A stretch of 7,152 nucleotides of DNA from an uncultured Phascolarctobacterium sp. (lineage in GTDB: Bacteria > Bacillota > Negativicutes > Acidaminococcales > Acidaminococcaceae). The stretch is from assembly GCA_900544885.1 (NCBI GenBank), contig UQWU01000062.1:1-7152 (forward strand), read 5' to 3'. How positions within the stretch are numbered: position 1 is the stretch's first letter; every line of letters begins with the position of its first letter. This document shows, piece by piece, positions 1-7,010 of the stretch. Below the pieces are notes generated by a model that searched no databases, was not told the DNA's origin, and saw only the letters and a list, made by a program, of their open reading frames with translations. A program made the translations under genes and the position numbers.

Positions 1-303
1 ACTACGGCAATAAAATCCGCCTGCCATTTTGCCGTGGCTACCGGTGGTACATTGGCACGTCAGATGGTAAAGCAGGCACGCCCGAAAGCCATTGTGGCTG
101 TAGCCTGTGAACGCGATTTAACAAGTGGTATTCAGGATGTTTTCCCCTTACCGGTGCTGGGTGTTTTAAATGAGCGTCCCTTCGGCCCGTGTTTTAATAC
201 CCGAGTAGATATCAAAAAATTGGAAGCAGCTATTTTAGCTTTTATGGAAGACGATGAAATGACAGAGGAGAAGTATGCAAAAGCAGACAGCAAAGCAAAA
301 TAA
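1..303 (+). CDS. DUF116 family protein, C-terminal 100 residues (5' end outside window)
   Basis: The frame is open from base 1 to the TAA at 301-303, so this is the tail of a longer gene; a GTG at 34 is only an internal codon. The visible 100 residues match the C-terminal part of DUF116 proteins as I know them: a CHFAVATGGT segment (Cys8), an AVACERDL segment (Cys36), a PLPVLGVLNERPFGPC segment (Cys64) followed by NTRVD, and an acidic/lysine-rich tail. The spaced cysteines suggest a metal or Fe-S site, but the biochemical function of the family is not established and I assign none. Its last 29 nt overlap the start of rsmB, so the two are probably translationally coupled. In related genomes I would expect fmt just upstream. 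Family assignment is from memory of the motif pattern; it is fairly secure, the function is not. Confidence 0.8.
   Translation, partial: TTAIKSACHFAVATGGTLARQMVKQARPKAIVAVACERDLTSGIQDVFPLPVLGVLNERPFGPCFNTRVDIKKLEAAILAFMEDDEMTEEKYAKADSKAK
264..270 (+). promoter_or_regulatory. Ribosome binding site of rsmB
   Basis: AGAGGAG lies four bases before the ATG at 275, inside the DUF116 coding region. It supports that start, which leaves a 29-nt overlap with the upstream gene. The next in-frame ATG (codon 25) would cut into the NusB-like domain. Confidence 0.7.
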
Positions 304-1654
304 ACAACAGAACAAAAAGCAGTATACAGCACGCAGTGCAGCTCTTATGCTGCTGCGTCAGATTTTAAAGGATGGTGCTTATACTAATATTGCCATCAGC
401 CAGTTCCTGCAGCGTCATCCCTTAGAGGATTTGGAGCGCCGCTTCTTTACCGAGTTGGTGTATGGTACAGTAAAGGCTTTGGGTACCTTGGATTGGTATC
501 TGGAGCAATGCGTTAACCGTCCGTTAGAAAAGGTAGCACCTGATATTTTAAATATTCTGCGTCTTGGTGCCTACCAGCTTTTATATCTGGAGCGTATTCC
601 TGCATCCGCAGCCTGCAACGAATCTGTAAAATTAGCCCGTAGTGTCAGTCATGAAGGCAGTGCTAAATTTGTTAACGGCGTTCTGCGCGGCCTGTTGCGT
701 AAGCAGGAAGCAGGAGAATTTGCTTTCCCTGATGCTACTGCTGATGATGCTGGGTATCTGGCGTTAAAATATTATCATCCGCGTTGGCTTGTAAAACGCT
801 GGCTTGGTCCTTGGGGACGTGGTGGTACAGAACGTTTATTAGAATTTAATAATAGTGCTGCACCTGTCTGCCTGCGTGTCAATACCATGGTCATGAACCG
901 TGGTGAATTCGTTACTAAATTAGAAGAAGCCGGCTGTATTGTGCATCCGTCAACCTGGAGTGCTGATGGTGTGGTATGTGAAAAGCTGCCGGCACTGCAA
1001 AATGTGTTTGCACAGCTGCATAATGCTTTTTATGTCCAAGACGAAAGCTCTATGCTCGTTGCTGATGTAGTAGATGCTAAGCCAGGTATGCAAGTACTTG
1101 ATTTGTGCAGTGCTCCTGGCGGCAAAAGTACCCATTTAGCACAAAGAATGGCAAATCAAGGAAGTATTATTTCCTGTGATATACACGAGCATAAGCTGAA
1201 ATTGATTGCTGCTAATGCCAATCGTTTAGGTTTATCAATAATTACCCCCTTACAAAATGATGCTTGTGAACTGCGCAGCGAGTGGCAGAAAAAATTCGAC
1301 CGAGTTTTAGTAGACGCACCCTGCTCCGGTATGGGCGTGCTGCGTCGTCGTGCAGAAGCAAGATGGCGTAAAACTCGTCACGATTTAAAACTGTTTCCTC
1401 CGTTGCAGTTGAAGATTTTGGATAATGCTGCCGAATATGTGGCAGATGGCGGTTTATTAGTTTATAGTACTTGTACTATAGAACAGTCGGAAAATCACTA
1501 TTTAGTTGAAGAGTTTTTAAGCAAGCATCCTGATTGGGAAAGATGTCCGTTTACTCATCCTCAAAGTGGAGAAGTGGTTGCAGAATTGCAATTATTACCG
1601 CAGGTTGATGGGGTAGATGGTTTTTATATTTGTGCTTTACGTAAAAAAGCGTAA
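275..1654 (+). CDS. rsmB: 16S rRNA (cytosine(967)-C(5))-methyltransferase RsmB
   Basis: 459 residues, usual for RsmB/Sun (about 430-450) plus a short N-terminal extension. It transfers a methyl group from S-adenosylmethionine to C5 of cytosine 967 (E. coli numbering) of 16S rRNA in the cytoplasm. Residues about 18-145 form the NusB-like RNA-binding domain. The Rossmann methyltransferase domain follows, with a QDESSMLV segment (255-262), SAM motif LDLCSAPGGKS (275-285), DAPCSG with Cys350 (347-352) and YSTCT with the second conserved Cys400 (397-401). These two cysteines are the catalytic pair of the RNA m5C methyltransferase family. The C-terminus DGFYICALRKK (448-458) is the usual end. The first 17 residues are an odd Gln/Lys/Asn-rich stretch, partly encoded in the overlap with the DUF116 gene. 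Start chosen on the RBS at 264-270. rlmN follows after 29 nt. Confidence 0.96.
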   Translation: MQKQTAKQNKQQNKKQYTARSAALMLLRQILKDGAYTNIAISQFLQRHPLEDLERRFFTELVYGTVKALGTLDWYLEQCVNRPLEKVAPDILNILRLGAYQLLYLERIPASAACNESVKLARSVSHEGSAKFVNGVLRGLLRKQEAGEFAFPDATADDAGYLALKYYHPRWLVKRWLGPWGRGGTERLLEFNNSAAPVCLRVNTMVMNRGEFVTKLEEAGCIVHPSTWSADGVVCEKLPALQNVFAQLHNAFYVQDESSMLVADVVDAKPGMQVLDLCSAPGGKSTHLAQRMANQGSIISCDIHEHKLKLIAANANRLGLSIITPLQNDACELRSEWQKKFDRVLVDAPCSGMGVLRRRAEARWRKTRHDLKLFPPLQLKILDNAAEYVADGGLLVYSTCTIEQSENHYLVEEFLSKHPDWERCPFTHPQSGEVVAELQLLPQVDGVDGFYICALRKKA

Positions 1655-1683
1655 GGCCGAGCGTTGATTAAGAAAAGATAAGC

Positions 1684-2745
1684 ATGATGAAACAAGAAAT
1701 ATTTGGCTTAACAATAGAAGAATTACAAAATTTATTTGTCGAGCAAGGTTTAAAAAAATTCCGTGCTAAACAAGTATTCCAATGGCTGTATCAAAAGTCG
1801 GTATTTGATTTTGCTGCTATGCATAATCTAAGTAAGGCAGATATTGCATTATTAGAAGAAAAGTTTACTATTCTGCCACGTCGTATTGAGATTTTGCGTG
1901 AACAGAATTCTACTGACGGTCTGACCAGCAAATTATTATTGGGTTTGCCAGATGGCAACAGCGTAGAAACAGTTTTAATGCACCATGATTATGGCTACAG
2001 CGTCTGCGTATCCAGTCAGGTAGGTTGTGATATGCACTGTGCCTTTTGTGCCAGTGGTTTAAATGGCGCTGTACGCAACTTGACGGCGGCAGAAATTGTT
2101 GCTCAGGTTTACTTATTTAACGAGCGTCTGCGTGATGAAAAGGTCATGGTAAGCCGCGTGGTAGTCATGGGCAGCGGTGAGCCGATGCTGAATTTTGACG
2201 CCGTGTTAGGTGCACTTGATTTTCTGCATCGTGAAGATACCTGCCTGATGAGTTACCGTAATATGACTATTTCTACTTGTGGTATTATCCCGGGAATTGT
2301 GCGTCTGGCGGAGCAGGGCAAACCTATTAATCTGGCTATTTCTCTGCACGCAGTAAAAAATGAGCTACGTACGGAGATGATGCCGGTAAATAAGGGTTTC
2401 CCTTTTGTTGATGTTATTACAGCCGCTGAAGAATATAGTAAAGCAGGCGGTCGTCAGGTAACCTACGAATATATTCTGCTCAAAGGTAAAAATGACAGTA
2501 CTCAGGATGCGGAGCTGTTGAGCAATTATCTGCGCTATAAGCATGCAACTGTCAACCTGATTCCTGCAAATCCGGTGCCGGAACAGGGCTTTGAACGTCC
2601 CTCGAAAATGGCAGTGGAAAGATTTTTACAGGTGTTGCAGAAAAACAGAATCAATGCGACTGTACGTAAAGAAATGGGTAAGGATATTGATGCGGCCTGC
2701 GGTCAGCTGCGGGCTAAATTTGCCAAAGAACAGGAGCAAAAATAA
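1684..2745 (+). CDS. rlmN: 23S rRNA (adenine(2503)-C(2))-methyltransferase RlmN (radical SAM)
   Basis: 353 residues, normal for RlmN. It methylates C2 of A2503 in 23S rRNA and, in organisms studied, A37 of some tRNAs, using two SAM molecules and a 4Fe-4S cluster. The cluster-binding CX3CX2C is Cys115, Cys119, Cys122. Cys108, seven residues before Cys115, matches the position of E. coli Cys118. Cys339 (DAACGQL) matches the cysteine that carries the transient methyl group (E. coli Cys355). Also visible are VVMGSGEPMLN (160-170), STCGI (197-201), SLHA (220-223) and MMPVNK (232-237). The related resistance enzyme Cfr shares the core, but the core-operon location and overall sequence favour RlmN. 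Two ATGs stand in tandem at 1684 and 1687, so the exact start is uncertain by one codon. The Shine-Dalgarno is poor (only AAGAAAAG-like bases at about 1670-1677). The stop shares one base with the prpC start. Confidence 0.96.
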   Translation: MMKQEIFGLTIEELQNLFVEQGLKKFRAKQVFQWLYQKSVFDFAAMHNLSKADIALLEEKFTILPRRIEILREQNSTDGLTSKLLLGLPDGNSVETVLMHHDYGYSVCVSSQVGCDMHCAFCASGLNGAVRNLTAAEIVAQVYLFNERLRDEKVMVSRVVVMGSGEPMLNFDAVLGALDFLHREDTCLMSYRNMTISTCGIIPGIVRLAEQGKPINLAISLHAVKNELRTEMMPVNKGFPFVDVITAAEEYSKAGGRQVTYEYILLKGKNDSTQDAELLSNYLRYKHATVNLIPANPVPEQGFERPSKMAVERFLQVLQKNRINATVRKEMGKDIDAACGQLRAKFAKEQEQK

Positions 2746-3485
2746 TGCAGGTAGTCAGCAGAACACATGTGGGATTAGTTAGAGAAAATAACGAAGACGC
2801 ACTGCTTGTGCGTACCCCCTATCTTTTTGCCGTTGCTGATGGGATGGGAGGCTATGCGGCAGGCGAAATTGCCAGCCGTTCTACGATTAAAGCTTTTGAA
2901 GCTGCAACCTATAAGCTGAGGCATGAAGCCAGTGAACAGGATGTAAAAAGTATGTTGCTGGACGCTTTTGCCAAGGCTAATGACCATGTTTTCAAAATGG
3001 CCGAGCACAACGATAAGTATACAGGCATGGGCACGACGATGACAGCATTGTATCTGCCTGATGAGCAGACAGGTTATGTTTGTCATATCGGTGACAGTCG
3101 TTTATATTTATATCGTGATAGTGTTCTGCGACAGGTGACAGAGGATCATACCTATGTTGCCGACCTGCAGAAGCAAGGCAAGCTTACTGATGAGGAGGCC
3201 TTTATTCATCCGCAGCGAAATATTTTGCTACAGGCTATGGGTATAGGTCATGATATCAAGGCTGACTTTGTACATCTGAATTTAAAGCAGGGTGACCGAC
3301 TGCTTTTGTGCAGTGACGGGTTATCTGATATGCTGCGTAATAGTGAGATTGCCGAGCTTATGGCTGAGGCTGATGTGGAGAAAGCCGCTGATAAGCTCTT
3401 GGCACGGAGTTTGGATAATGGCGGTCGCGATAATGTGTCCTTGATACTTATCGACTTAGCCGGGGAGGAAAGCTGTAATGGATAA
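2745..3485 (+). CDS. prpC: PP2C-type Ser/Thr phosphatase (PrpC/Stp), partner of PrkC
   Basis: 246 residues, as expected for the single-domain bacterial PPM/PP2C phosphatases. It is soluble, with no signal or membrane segment, and would remove phosphate from Ser/Thr of PrkC and its substrates using Mn/Mg. All family motifs are present in order: VGLVRENNED (9-18, Asp18), VADGMGG (30-36, metal-binding Asp32-Gly33), GMGTT (94-98), HIGDSRLYLYR (114-124), VTEDHT (131-136), HPQRNILLQAMG (155-166), LCSDGLSDM (188-196, Asp191) and GGRDNVS (226-232, Asp229). The ATG overlaps the rlmN stop as TAATG. AGGAG at 2732-2736 is well placed eight bases before it. The 3' end overlaps prkC by 8 nt, so phosphatase and kinase would be made in coupled amounts. 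No key residue is missing. Confidence 0.96.
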   Translation: MQVVSRTHVGLVRENNEDALLVRTPYLFAVADGMGGYAAGEIASRSTIKAFEAATYKLRHEASEQDVKSMLLDAFAKANDHVFKMAEHNDKYTGMGTTMTALYLPDEQTGYVCHIGDSRLYLYRDSVLRQVTEDHTYVADLQKQGKLTDEEAFIHPQRNILLQAMGIGHDIKADFVHLNLKQGDRLLLCSDGLSDMLRNSEIAELMAEADVEKAADKLLARSLDNGGRDNVSLILIDLAGEESCNG

Positions 3486-5424
3486 AGACACCATTTTAAA
3501 CGGACGATATAAAATTATCCGTCCTATCGGTTATGGCGGTATGGCCGAAGTTTTTTTGGCACATGACCAGCTTTTGGATCGCAATGTAGCAGTAAAAATG
3601 CTGCGAGATCAGTTCCTGCAGGATAAAGAGCTTTTAGAGCAGTTCAGACGCGAAGCGAAATCTGCTGCCCGTCTGGTACATCCTTATATTATCAATATCT
3701 ATGATGTAGCTTCTGAAGGCAATAACCAATATATTGTTATGGAATACGTTGACGGCGTTACTTTGAAGGAGTATATGCAGGAGCATAAACTTAGCCTGAA
3801 TGCGGCACTGGAAATCGGTGTACGTTTGGCAGATGCACTGCAGCATGCTCATAGCCATAATGTTATTCACTGCGATATTAAGCCGCAGAATATTTTAATT
3901 GATAAAAATCTGAATCCTAAGATTGCCGATTTCGGTATTGCTAAAATGATTACTAATCAGACAATGGTTTATTCCGGCTCGGTAATGGGTTCCGTACATT
4001 ATATCTCTCCGGAGCAGGCTAGCGGTGGGCAGATTACTGCCTGTAGCGATGTTTATTCTTTAGGTGTAGTGTTGTTTGAAATGTTGACAGGTACTGTGCC
4101 CTATACTGGTTCTACTGCTGTGGCTGTAGCCATGATGCATGTGGAAAAACCAGTGCCGCAGCTAAAGGATTATATGGATGATGTTCCTGACGGCTTGCAG
4201 GCAATTATCGATAAGACATTGGCAAAGCGTTGTGAAGATCGTTACGCTGATGCTAAAGAGCTGCGCCGCAGTCTGTTGAATTTGAAGATGCGTTTATTTC
4301 CGTTCAGTAGCGAAGATTATAAGCAGGAGCTGGGTACGTTAAAAGCACCTGCTCCACGTCAGGAAGCACGTGATGATGGTGCTACTGTCATTATGAAGCC
4401 AGTCAGAGCGAAAAAGGATTTATTTGCTGATCAGCATAGGACTGAGCAGGCACCTGTGCAGGAACAGGCTGCTGTTACTGAGGGAGATGGAAACGGTATT
4501 ATGCCTAAGAAAAAAATTAACTACACCAAGCTTTTAATGATGATTACAGCTGCTGTAGTTTGTATTTCTGTAATTGCACATTTTATCTTTAACCGTAATT
4601 TGCAGGAAATTCCTGTACCTGATGTTACAAACATGACTGTTGTCGAAGCACAGAAAATGTTGGAGGAAAAGGAATTTAAAGTTGAGCTTGAAGAAGCTTA
4701 TGGCGATCCGGATAAGTATAAGGCAGGTACTGTTATGAAGCAATCTCCTAAAGCAGGTGAAAAGCGTAAACAGGGCAGTCTGATTATCCTGACTATCTGC
4801 CGTGGTGCTGAGCTTAAGTCTGTACCAGAGGTTATCGGTATGTCGCTGTCTAAGGCCGAGGCAACATTGGAAAGTGCTGGGTTCCGAGTAGGTAAGATTA
4901 CGAAGAAGCATGTTGACGGTGAGCGTGTCGGTGCTGTTTTAGGTCAAGCACCTAAGGCACTGGATAAAGCGCCTAAGGGCAGTAGCATTGATTTAGTAGT
5001 CAACGAGGGCGATAAGGAAATTCCGAATGTTATCGGTAAATCTATTAATGATGCTAAAAAGATTTTAGAGCAAGCAGGCTTGAAATTAGGCGAAGTGAAA
5101 AAGGTTAACGATAGCAGTGTAGCGAAAAATGTAGTTTTGTCTACCAATCCTAATGCAGGTACAAAGGTAAGTGCCGGTGATGCGGTAAGTATTACTGTTG
5201 CCGAAGGCAGCGGTGAGAAAAAGAGTACCTATGTGGACTTTGTAGTACCGGGCAATGATATTACTGATGTGCAGGTAATTTTACAGGATGCTGAAGGTAA
5301 GCGCACCTTATACAGCGGCAAGCAGCCAGGTGGTGTACGTCTGCGTCAGCGTGTGGACTATGTAGGCACTGCTCATGTAGAATTTATCTGCAACGGCAAA
5401 GTAATTAGTGAAAAGGAAATTTAG
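3478..5424 (+). CDS. prkC: Hanks-type Ser/Thr protein kinase with three PASTA domains (PrkC/StkP)
   Basis: 648 residues; a membrane kinase that binds peptidoglycan fragments outside and phosphorylates Ser/Thr proteins inside. The kinase domain (about 11-270) has the glycine loop IGYGGMAEVF (17-26), Lys40 in VAVK, Glu59 in helix C, catalytic loop HCDIKPQN (131-138, Asp133), DFG (151-153), an activation loop rich in Thr/Ser up to GSVHYISPEQA (171-181), DVYSLG (191-196) and Arg255. The HRD arginine is Cys132, making this a non-RD kinase; Lys, Asp and DFG are intact, so activity is expected. A linker of about 80 residues contains DDGATVIM (299-306), a possible autophosphorylation site. A basic KKKINYTK (344-351) precedes one membrane helix (352-371). 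Three PASTA domains follow at about 378-442, 448-509 and 514-577, and then a C-terminal domain (about 582-648) that looks like the beta-rich tail of other Firmicutes PrkC proteins. GGAGG at 3464-3468 supports the start, which overlaps prpC by 8 nt. Confidence 0.97.
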   Translation: MDKDTILNGRYKIIRPIGYGGMAEVFLAHDQLLDRNVAVKMLRDQFLQDKELLEQFRREAKSAARLVHPYIINIYDVASEGNNQYIVMEYVDGVTLKEYMQEHKLSLNAALEIGVRLADALQHAHSHNVIHCDIKPQNILIDKNLNPKIADFGIAKMITNQTMVYSGSVMGSVHYISPEQASGGQITACSDVYSLGVVLFEMLTGTVPYTGSTAVAVAMMHVEKPVPQLKDYMDDVPDGLQAIIDKTLAKRCEDRYADAKELRRSLLNLKMRLFPFSSEDYKQELGTLKAPAPRQEARDDGATVIMKPVRAKKDLFADQHRTEQAPVQEQAAVTEGDGNGIMPKKKINYTKLLMMITAAVVCISVIAHFIFNRNLQEIPVPDVTNMTVVEAQKMLEEKEFKVELEEAYGDPDKYKAGTVMKQSPKAGEKRKQGSLIILTICRGAELKSVPEVIGMSLSKAEATLESAGFRVGKITKKHVDGERVGAVLGQAPKALDKAPKGSSIDLVVNEGDKEIPNVIGKSINDAKKILEQAGLKLGEVKKVNDSSVAKNVVLSTNPNAGTKVSAGDAVSITVAEGSGEKKSTYVDFVVPGNDITDVQVILQDAEGKRTLYSGKQPGGVRLRQRVDYVGTAHVEFICNGKVISEKEI

Positions 5425-5427
5425 AAG

Positions 5428-6321
5428 ATGGCAGAATTACAGGGAAGAGTCCTGAAAAATTATAATGGCTATTATTATGTACAGGTGGATGAGGAACAAA
5501 AGCTGTATACCTGTAAGCTCAAGGGTAAAATGAAAAAGAATCGTTTTTCTCTGGCTACAGGTGATATCGTCAGCTTTGAGGCAGGAGAAAAGGATGAGGG
5601 CATGATTACTAAAGTTATGCCACGTAAAAATTTTCTGCTGCGTCCGACTATGGCTAATTTAGATTTATTTGTAGCTACATTTGCCTGCGCATCTCCTGAT
5701 TTCAGCTTCCTTTTGGCGGACAAGCTGCTAGCTTTGGCGGAGCTGGCCCATATTCCGGCAATTTTGGTGTTGAATAAAGCTGATAATGCACCGGTAGGCT
5801 TAATCGAACAGGTGAAGAGCGTATATGGTAAAATCGGCTATGAGGTATATGCTATTTCTGCACAAAACGGTACAGGTATTGCTGAGCTGCGTACTCGTCT
5901 GCGGGGGAAAATCTGTGCCTTCGGTGGTCCGTCAGGCGTTGGTAAATCTTCTACAATTAATGCTATTGATAGCAGTGTAGAACTGCGTACAGGTGCTGTC
6001 AGCGAAAAAATAGGCCGTGGTAAGCATACTACACGCTATGCTCAGTTACTGCCTTTTGATGAAGGTTATATTGCTGATACTCCAGGCTTCGGCAATCTTT
6101 TGCTAGAGGGGCTAGAGGAGGATATGGCTGTATATTCCTTCCGTGAATTTGCTGAATACGAGCATGGCTGCCGTTTCTGTCCTTGCACCCATACTCATGA
6201 GCCTGTTTGTGGTGTTAAGCAGGCTGTCGAGGCAGGTGAGATTGCTCCTAGCCGTTACGAATCTTATTTGAATATGCGTGAAGAAATTAAGGAACTACAA
6301 GAGAGAGAGGGAAAGAAATGA
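5428..6321 (+). CDS. rsgA: Ribosome small subunit-dependent GTPase RsgA (YloQ/CpgA)
   Basis: 297 residues, matching Bacillus-type RsgA. It binds the 30S subunit late in assembly, checks the decoding centre and releases on GTP hydrolysis. An OB-fold occupies about 1-70. The circularly permuted GTPase domain follows, with the motif order that defines the family: G4 NKAD (116-119), G5 SAQNG (144-148), G1 GPSGVGKSS (167-175), G2 region GKHTTR (198-203) and G3 DTPG (217-220). The C-terminal zinc knuckle fits CX4CXHX5C with Cys248, Cys253, His255 and Cys261; Cys251 and His257 lie between them. A charged helical tail ends the protein. The gene starts 3 nt after the prkC stop, with AAGGA at 5413-5417 as a plausible RBS, and overlaps rpe by 4 nt (ATGA). 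In B. subtilis the homologue is a reported PrkC substrate, which fits its position directly behind the kinase. Confidence 0.97.
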   Translation: MAELQGRVLKNYNGYYYVQVDEEQKLYTCKLKGKMKKNRFSLATGDIVSFEAGEKDEGMITKVMPRKNFLLRPTMANLDLFVATFACASPDFSFLLADKLLALAELAHIPAILVLNKADNAPVGLIEQVKSVYGKIGYEVYAISAQNGTGIAELRTRLRGKICAFGGPSGVGKSSTINAIDSSVELRTGAVSEKIGRGKHTTRYAQLLPFDEGYIADTPGFGNLLLEGLEEDMAVYSFREFAEYEHGCRFCPCTHTHEPVCGVKQAVEAGEIAPSRYESYLNMREEIKELQEREGKK

Positions 6322-6965
6322 TGATTAAGGTTGCTCCGTCTATTTTATCTGCTGATTTTGCTTTTTTAGCAGACGAAATCAAAAAAATTGAAAAGGCAGG
6401 TGCTGATTGGGTACATATCGATGTTATGGATGGTCAATTTGTACCTAACCTGACCTTTGGTGCTCCCGTAGTAAAGAAAATCCGCAAGGTAACCGATTTA
6501 TTCTTTGACTGCCATTTAATGGTAGAAAATCCGGAAAAATATATTGCTGATTTTAAAGCTGCCGGTGCAGACCAAATCGTAGTGCACGTAGAAACTACTA
6601 AACATTTACATCGTTGCATTCAACAAATCAAAGGTGAAGGTATGAAAGCAGGTGTGGCTTTAAATCCGGCAACATCTTTGAGCACTGTGGAAGAAATTCT
6701 GCCTTATGTTGATATGGTACTTTTGATGACTGTTAACCCAGGCTTTGGTGGTCAATCTTTCATCGAAGGCGTTGTACCGAAAATTAAACGTCTGCGTGCT
6801 ATGATTGAAGCTGCAGGTCTTGATGTTGATGTTCAGGTTGATGGCGGTATTAACGATAAGACCTCTAAAATCGTTCGTGAGGCAGGTGCGAACATTCTCG
6901 TAGCCGGTTCTTACGTGTATGGTGCCGAAGATACTAAAGCGGCAATTTCTTCATTAAAAGCTTAA
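6318..6965 (+). CDS. rpe: Ribulose-phosphate 3-epimerase
   Basis: 215 residues, full length for this (beta/alpha)8-barrel enzyme. It interconverts ribulose 5-phosphate and xylulose 5-phosphate in the pentose phosphate pathway, in the cytoplasm. Signature segments are VAPSILSADF (5-14, Ser9), VHIDVMDGQFVPN (32-44) with metal ligand His33 and catalytic Asp35, DCHLMVENP (64-72) with metal ligand His66, MTVNPGFGGQSF (137-148), VDGGI (174-178) with catalytic Asp175, and the phosphate-binding AGSYVYG (196-202). All catalytic and metal residues are present. Tandem ATGs at 6318 and 6321 both fit; the first overlaps rsgA as ATGA. The purine-rich GAGAGAGAGGG at 6301-6311 serves as RBS. It is the last gene of the visible operon. 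The insertion sequence seems to begin within a few tens of bases of its stop codon, and no convincing terminator follows. Confidence 0.97.
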   Translation: MMIKVAPSILSADFAFLADEIKKIEKAGADWVHIDVMDGQFVPNLTFGAPVVKKIRKVTDLFFDCHLMVENPEKYIADFKAAGADQIVVHVETTKHLHRCIQQIKGEGMKAGVALNPATSLSTVEEILPYVDMVLLMTVNPGFGGQSFIEGVVPKIKRLRAMIEAAGLDVDVQVDGGINDKTSKIVREAGANILVAGSYVYGAEDTKAAISSLKA

Positions 6966-6967
6966 GG

Positions 6968-6983
6968 TTCATTGTAAAATGAA
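6968..6983. repeat. Short palindrome just after rpe; possible part of the IS left terminal repeat
   Basis: TTCATT (6968-6973) and AATGAA (6978-6983) are perfect reverse complements around a GTAA loop. The stem is only six AT-rich pairs and is followed by AATTGCACACC rather than a T-run, so it is a poor intrinsic terminator. It may belong to the IS terminus or be chance. Confidence 0.3.
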
Positions 6984-7010
6984 ATTGCACACCTTGAAAA
7001 CAGAATAAAA

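Noticed and set aside
2167..2187. MGSGEP in RlmN instead of the E. coli-type MGMGEP as a functional change
   Set aside because: The SAM-binding GEP is intact, and I recall Ser at this position in many Firmicutes RlmN proteins, so it is ordinary variation.
2591..2782. 63-codon + strand frame across the rlmN/prpC junction
   Set aside because: Out of frame with two genes whose full sequences are clearly conserved; no RBS or motif of its own.
2775..3086. 103-codon reading frame on the minus strand
   Set aside because: Lies wholly within prpC, has no credible RBS or family motif, and is the antisense shadow of a well-conserved gene.
4534..4911. 125-codon reading frame on the minus strand
   Set aside because: Antisense to the membrane helix and PASTA repeats of prkC; composition is what a reversed coding strand gives, with no recognisable domain.
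6966..6995. Palindrome after rpe as an intrinsic terminator
   Set aside because: The stem is six AT-rich pairs with no following T-run; AAGGT (6964-6968) and ACCTT (6991-6995) could extend pairing only across unpaired bases. Not enough for a terminator.
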